64,000 nucleotides of DNA from positions 1 to 64,000 of the forward strand of contig JBMOGA010000005.1 in NCBI GenBank assembly GCA_049318625.1. The letters are read 5' to 3'. Below are positions 60,277 to 64,000 of the stretch, in pieces. The notes under the pieces were generated by a model. It made no database searches. It saw only the letters and a program-made list of their open reading frames with translations, and was not told the DNA's origin. The translations under genes were made by a program, and so were the position numbers. Source of the DNA: JBMOGA01 sp049318625 (lineage in GTDB: Bacteria; Pseudomonadota; Alphaproteobacteria; Rhizobiales; Hyphomicrobiaceae). Position 1 is the first letter of the stretch. Every line of letters starts with the position of its first letter.

Positions 60277-62448
60277 ATGGTGAGCAGGGCAAAGAAGGCG
60301 GCGCCCCCCGCACCGGACATGACCGCCGCCCAGGACGCCTTGGAGCGGGTTTTCGGCTACAAGAGCTTCCGTTCGCATCAGGCCGCCATCGTGCAGGCGC
60401 TGCTCGCCGGACGCGATGCGCTTGTGCTTATGCCGACCGGCGGCGGCAAGTCGCTCTGCTACCAGATCCCGGCCATGGTGCGTCCCGGCACGGGCATCGT
60501 GGTGTCGCCGCTGATCGCGTTGATGCAGGATCAGGTCGACACGCTGCGCGAGGCCGGCGTGGCCGCGGCGTTCCTCAACTCGACGCTGGACCGGGAGGCG
60601 CAGGACGACGTCGAGCGCCGCCTCAGGGCCGGCGCGCTCGACCTCGTGTACGTGGCGCCCGAACGGCTCGTGCAGCCGCGCACGCTCGACCTGCTCGCCC
60701 ACATCGATCTGGCGCTGTTCGCCATCGACGAGGCGCACTGCGTCTCCCAATGGGGCCACGACTTCCGGCCCGAGTACCGCCAGCTCCGCGTGCTGGCCGA
60801 ACGCTTCCCGCACGTGCCGCGCATCGCGCTGACCGCCACGGCCGACGGGCGGACACGGGACGACATCGTCGCCGAGTTGCAGCTCCAGGGCGCCGAGACC
60901 TTCGTCGCCTCGTTCGACCGTCCGAACATCCGCTACACGATCGCCGAGATGGGCTCGGTGGGGTCACGCGACCGGCTGTGGCAGTTCATCTCGGCCGAGC
61001 ATCCCGAGGACGCCGGCATCGTCTACTGCCAGACCCGCAAGGCGGTCGACGAGACGGCGGCGTGGCTGGCCGCCAAGGGGCGCCGCACACTCGCCTACCA
61101 TGCGGGCCTGACCGCCGACGTGCGCCGGGCCGCCCAGGAGCGGTTCCTGCGCGAGGACGGCACGATCGTGGTCGCGACCGTGGCGTTCGGCATGGGCATC
61201 GACAAGCCGGACGTGCGTTTCGTCGCGCATCTCAACCTGCCGAAGACCGTCGAAGCCTACTACCAGGAAACGGGGCGCGCCGGCCGCGACGGCGAGCCGG
61301 CGGACGCCTGGATGGCCTACGGGCTGAACGACATCGTGACGCTGCGCCAGTGGATCGAGCAGTCGGAGGGCAGCGACGCCTACAAGCAGGTGCAGCGGCG
61401 CAAGCTCGACCAGCTCGTCGGCCTGTGCGAGATCACCACCTGCCGCCGCCAATCACTGCTGGCCTATTTCGGCGAGACGCGCGCCGAGCCGTGCGGCAAC
61501 TGCGACAACTGCCTGACGCCGCCGGAAACGCGGGACGCGACCGAGGCCGCGCGCAAGGCGCTGTCGGCGGTGTTCCGCACGGGCGAGCGGTTCGGCGTCG
61601 GCTATCTGGTGGATGTGCTGACCGGCAAGGCGGACGAGCGGGTGGTCCGCAATGGCCACGACCGGCTCGGCGTGTTCGGCCTCGGCCGCGATCTGGACGG
61701 CGCCGACTGGCGCAGCCTGTTTCGCCAACTGGTCGCGGCGGGTCACCTTGCGGGCGACTCCGAAGGATACGGCGGGCTCGTGCTGACCGCGCGGGCGCGT
61801 CCGCTGCTGCGGGGCGAGGAAACGTTCCGGATGCGGCGTATGCCGGTGACGGCGGGCACCAAGAGCAAGACACGGCGCAGCGGCGCGGCACCCGTGGCCC
61901 CGGAGGATCGCGAGATTTTCGACGGCCTGCGGTCGCTGCGAGCGGAGCTGGCCGCGGCCGGCAACGTGCCGCCCTACGTGGTCTTTCACGACCGCACGCT
62001 GGCGGAACTCGCGGCCCGGCGGCCCAAGACGCTGGCGGATCTGGCCGGCATCACCGGGCTCGGCGAGCGCAAGATCGCCCGCTACGGCGCCGCGATCCTG
62101 GAGCGGCTTGGCGCCGGCCCGCGCCATCCGAAGCTGCAGAACCGGTTGTCGCGAACCGTCAACGAGACGCTCGCGCTGCACCTCGACGGCCACGACGCCG
62201 AGAAGATCGCGCGGCGCCGGGGCATCGAGGTGTCGACGATCTTCGGCCATCTCGCCGAGGCGGTCGAGGCGGGGATCGTGGAGGCGCGCGATGTGCTGGG
62301 GCTCGACGAAGCCGACATCGACGAGATTCTCGAGGTGTTCGACCGGCTCGGCACACTGGACAGCGGCAAGATCGGCCCGGCGCACAGCGCCCTCGACGGG
62401 CGGTACTGCCATGGCCAGCTCAAATGTCTGATGGCCGAACTCGCCTGA
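60277..62448 (+). CDS. recQ: ATP-dependent DNA helicase RecQ
   Basis: A 723-residue RecQ helicase. Motif I is LMPTGGGKSLCYQIPAM, motif II is DEAHCVSQWGHDFRPEYRQL, and motif VI is TGRAGRDGEPADAWM. The zinc-binding cysteines follow in the RQC region (CEITTCRRQ, then PCGNCDNC), then an HRDC domain (HDRTLAELAARRPKTLADL). A C-terminal winged-helix extension (KIARRRGIEVSTIFGHL) makes it longer than the E. coli 610-residue enzyme. It unwinds recombination and stalled-fork intermediates. It appears to be monocistronic. Confidence 0.96.
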   Translation: MVSRAKKAAPPAPDMTAAQDALERVFGYKSFRSHQAAIVQALLAGRDALVLMPTGGGKSLCYQIPAMVRPGTGIVVSPLIALMQDQVDTLREAGVAAAFLNSTLDREAQDDVERRLRAGALDLVYVAPERLVQPRTLDLLAHIDLALFAIDEAHCVSQWGHDFRPEYRQLRVLAERFPHVPRIALTATADGRTRDDIVAELQLQGAETFVASFDRPNIRYTIAEMGSVGSRDRLWQFISAEHPEDAGIVYCQTRKAVDETAAWLAAKGRRTLAYHAGLTADVRRAAQERFLREDGTIVVATVAFGMGIDKPDVRFVAHLNLPKTVEAYYQETGRAGRDGEPADAWMAYGLNDIVTLRQWIEQSEGSDAYKQVQRRKLDQLVGLCEITTCRRQSLLAYFGETRAEPCGNCDNCLTPPETRDATEAARKALSAVFRTGERFGVGYLVDVLTGKADERVVRNGHDRLGVFGLGRDLDGADWRSLFRQLVAAGHLAGDSEGYGGLVLTARARPLLRGEETFRMRRMPVTAGTKSKTRRSGAAPVAPEDREIFDGLRSLRAELAAAGNVPPYVVFHDRTLAELAARRPKTLADLAGITGLGERKIARYGAAILERLGAGPRHPKLQNRLSRTVNETLALHLDGHDAEKIARRRGIEVSTIFGHLAEAVEAGIVEARDVLGLDEADIDEILEVFDRLGTLDSGKIGPAHSALDGRYCHGQLKCLMAELA

Positions 62449-62566
62449 TCCAGCGCCCGCCCTGGTCGGCGGGCAGCAGCGGTTGACGCGGCGGCAATCG
62501 ACACGGCACAACCGTCCTTCGGCGGGGCGGGCCTGCCCGATCAGCATCGAGACGGGAACACCTGAC

Positions 62567-64000
62567 GTGACCAGCGCCATCGAGACGGCGAGCCGTTGGC
62601 TGATCGACGGGTTGTCCGCGAGCCGCAGCCGCGCCGTGCTGGCCCTTTTGACGCTGACGTTACTCGCCTACCTGCCCGGCGTGCTCAGCCTGCCGCCGGT
62701 CGACCGCACCGAGGTCGTGTTCGCGCAGGCCTCGCGCCAGATGCTGGCGGACGGGCGGATGGTGGCACCGGAGTTTCGCGACCAGTTGCAGCGCGCCAAG
62801 CCGATCGGCGTGTTCTGGCTGCAAATGGCCTCGGCCCGGGTTTTCGGAGGACCGGCCCTCGACCGCATCGCCGCCTACCGCCTGCCCTCCCTGCTCGGCG
62901 TGACCGCGGCCGTGCTGGCCACCTTCCTGTTGCTGGCGCCACTCACCGGGGCGCGGACGGCTCTCGTCGCTGCGGCGCTGCTGGCGGTCACGCCGGTGCT
63001 GGCGCTGCAGGCGACACTGGCGGTGGCGGAAGGGGTCGTCTGCGGGACGCTGGTGGCGGCGCAGCTTGCGCTGCTGCGTATCTACATAGCGCAGCCGGGC
63101 GAGCCGACCCGCGGCCTCGCGCTCTTGTTGTGGTCGGCAGCCGGACTGTCGATCGCGCTCAACGCTCTGCAGGTGCCGATCCTGCTGCTGGTCACCGTGC
63201 TGGCACTGCTTGTCCTCGACCGTAATCTCGGCTGGCTCTCGCGGCTGCATGCGGGGTGGGGCGTTCCGGTTCTGGTCGCACTCGGCAGCCCTTGGATCGT
63301 GGCGCTGCTGCTGGCCGAGCCCGGCAACCCGTTCGCCGGCATGACCTGGCGCGAACTACTCGGCGCGCTCGGCGGCTCGCAGGCGATGAAGTACCGGGCG
63401 CCGCCGTTGTCGTTCACGGCGGGCCTCGTGCTCGGGCTGCTGCCGGCCACGCTGTTGCTGGTGCCGGCGGTCCGCCGACTGTGGGCGCTGCGGTCGACGG
63501 ACGTGCTCGCGCGGTTCCTGCTGGCGTGGCTTGCCGGCTATCTCCTCTATCTCGAGGCGATCTCGTCCAAGCCGGCGCTGTATGCCGTGCAGGCGCTGCT
63601 GCCGGCGGCGGCAATCGCGGTGGCCGCGCTGCTGGCGCGCCGGGGCGCCGCGGCCCCTCTCGCCCTGCCGGAGCGCCTGCTGGTCTGGCCGACCCTCGTG
63701 CTGCTCCCCGTCGTACCGGGCGCGGTGATCGCGCTGCATCGGCTGACCGACCAGCCGTGGAGCCTGTCGCTGGCCACAGCGACCGTTGTGGTGACGCTGC
63801 TGCTGGGGCTGGCGACGGCGGCCGCTTGGCGCCAGCGCGCCGCCGCCTGGGTGGCGTCGTCGGTGCTCGGTTTCGCCGCGTTCCTGGCGTTCGCGTTCGG
63901 CTTGCTGCTGCCGCGCATGGAGAAGGCCTGGACGACGGAGCGGATCGCCGACGCGGCGGCCGCCGTGCGGTCCTGCGCGCCGGGGCCGGTGTACGTCGTC
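62567..64000 (+). CDS. ArnT/PMT-type membrane glycosyltransferase, partial
   Basis: The first 478 residues of a polytopic membrane protein that runs off the window end. The N-terminal loop after helix 1 (LPPVDRTEVVFAQASRQML and then PEFRDQLQRAKPIGVFWLQM) is the typical ArnT/PMT catalytic-loop pattern with an Asp, and about ten hydrophobic helices follow. Such enzymes transfer a sugar from a lipid carrier to lipid A or other acceptors on the outer face of the inner membrane. GTG 62567 is chosen as there is no ATG nearby; it lies 118 bases after recQ. Confidence 0.82.
   Translation, partial: MTSAIETASRWLIDGLSASRSRAVLALLTLTLLAYLPGVLSLPPVDRTEVVFAQASRQMLADGRMVAPEFRDQLQRAKPIGVFWLQMASARVFGGPALDRIAAYRLPSLLGVTAAVLATFLLLAPLTGARTALVAAALLAVTPVLALQATLAVAEGVVCGTLVAAQLALLRIYIAQPGEPTRGLALLLWSAAGLSIALNALQVPILLLVTVLALLVLDRNLGWLSRLHAGWGVPVLVALGSPWIVALLLAEPGNPFAGMTWRELLGALGGSQAMKYRAPPLSFTAGLVLGLLPATLLLVPAVRRLWALRSTDVLARFLLAWLAGYLLYLEAISSKPALYAVQALLPAAAIAVAALLARRGAAAPLALPERLLVWPTLVLLPVVPGAVIALHRLTDQPWSLSLATATVVVTLLLGLATAAAWRQRAAAWVASSVLGFAAFLAFAFGLLLPRMEKAWTTERIADAAAAVRSCAPGPVYVV

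Overview
The window is 64 kb of high-GC, gene-dense bacterial chromosome. It carries an EcfG-era style alphaproteobacterial gene content: tripartite tricarboxylate (TctABC/Bug) and Liv/Dpp uptake operons, many LysR/GntR regulators, CaiB-type CoA transferases, and no phage, plasmid, IS, CRISPR, tRNA or rRNA genes that I can see. The best guess is an alphaproteobacterium of the Hyphomicrobiales/Reyranella type living on diverse organic acids, peptides and aromatic compounds. This is an inference from gene content and base composition only.

Layout. 0.2-5.7 kb: a Crp/Fnr regulator, a small His/Ala/Lys-rich protein, a DUF1269-type membrane protein, and a three-gene exporter (HlyD adaptor, FtsX-like permease, ATPase). 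5.8-16 kb: single-gene housekeeping and accessory functions (LysR/pirin pair, cyclopropane fatty acid synthase, dienelactone hydrolase, hydratase, thioesterase, GST, GNAT, cytoplasmic serine protease), ending with a 25-codon gene that has its own ribosome site and terminator. 16.3-21.6 kb: HMG-CoA-lyase-like and CoA-transferase genes followed by a complete Bug/TctB/TctA importer. 21.6-25.4 kb (minus strand): a ring-cleavage-type cluster with LysR regulator, DUF1932 dehydrogenase, a 38-residue stump that looks like a PrpF/GalD tautomerase N-terminus, a GalB-like hydratase and an extradiol dioxygenase.

25.5-29.9 kb (minus strand): the most unusual locus. An orphan PstB ATPase, without pstS/C/A, is followed at 10 nt by a 641-residue protein with a PhoU/DUF47-like C-terminus, then (ATGA overlap) by a PPDK-like protein that keeps the ATP-grasp and phosphohistidine domains but lacks the PEP/pyruvate barrel. 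A PHO-box-like 7-4-7 repeat lies upstream. I propose this as a phosphate-linked phosphotransfer or signalling module.

30.2-47.5 kb: an FAD oxidoreductase/ATC-hydrolase pair, a quinone oxidoreductase/ThDP enzyme pair, a Liv-type importer (SBP, G, F, H, M), a RidA-like protein, an M20 peptidase and a five-gene Dpp-type peptide importer. 48-55.5 kb: an orphan EboE, an Rrf2 regulator without Fe-S cysteines, a Cys-rich unknown, a small secreted protein, an epoxide-hydrolase-like enzyme, an MFS transporter, a nitronate monooxygenase and a DUF169 protein. 55.5-59.7 kb: a GntR-controlled acyl-CoA ligase and ThDP lyase, with a clear promoter/operator at gntR. 59.7-64 kb: a small secreted protein, RecQ, and an ArnT/PMT-type glycosyltransferase that runs off the window end.
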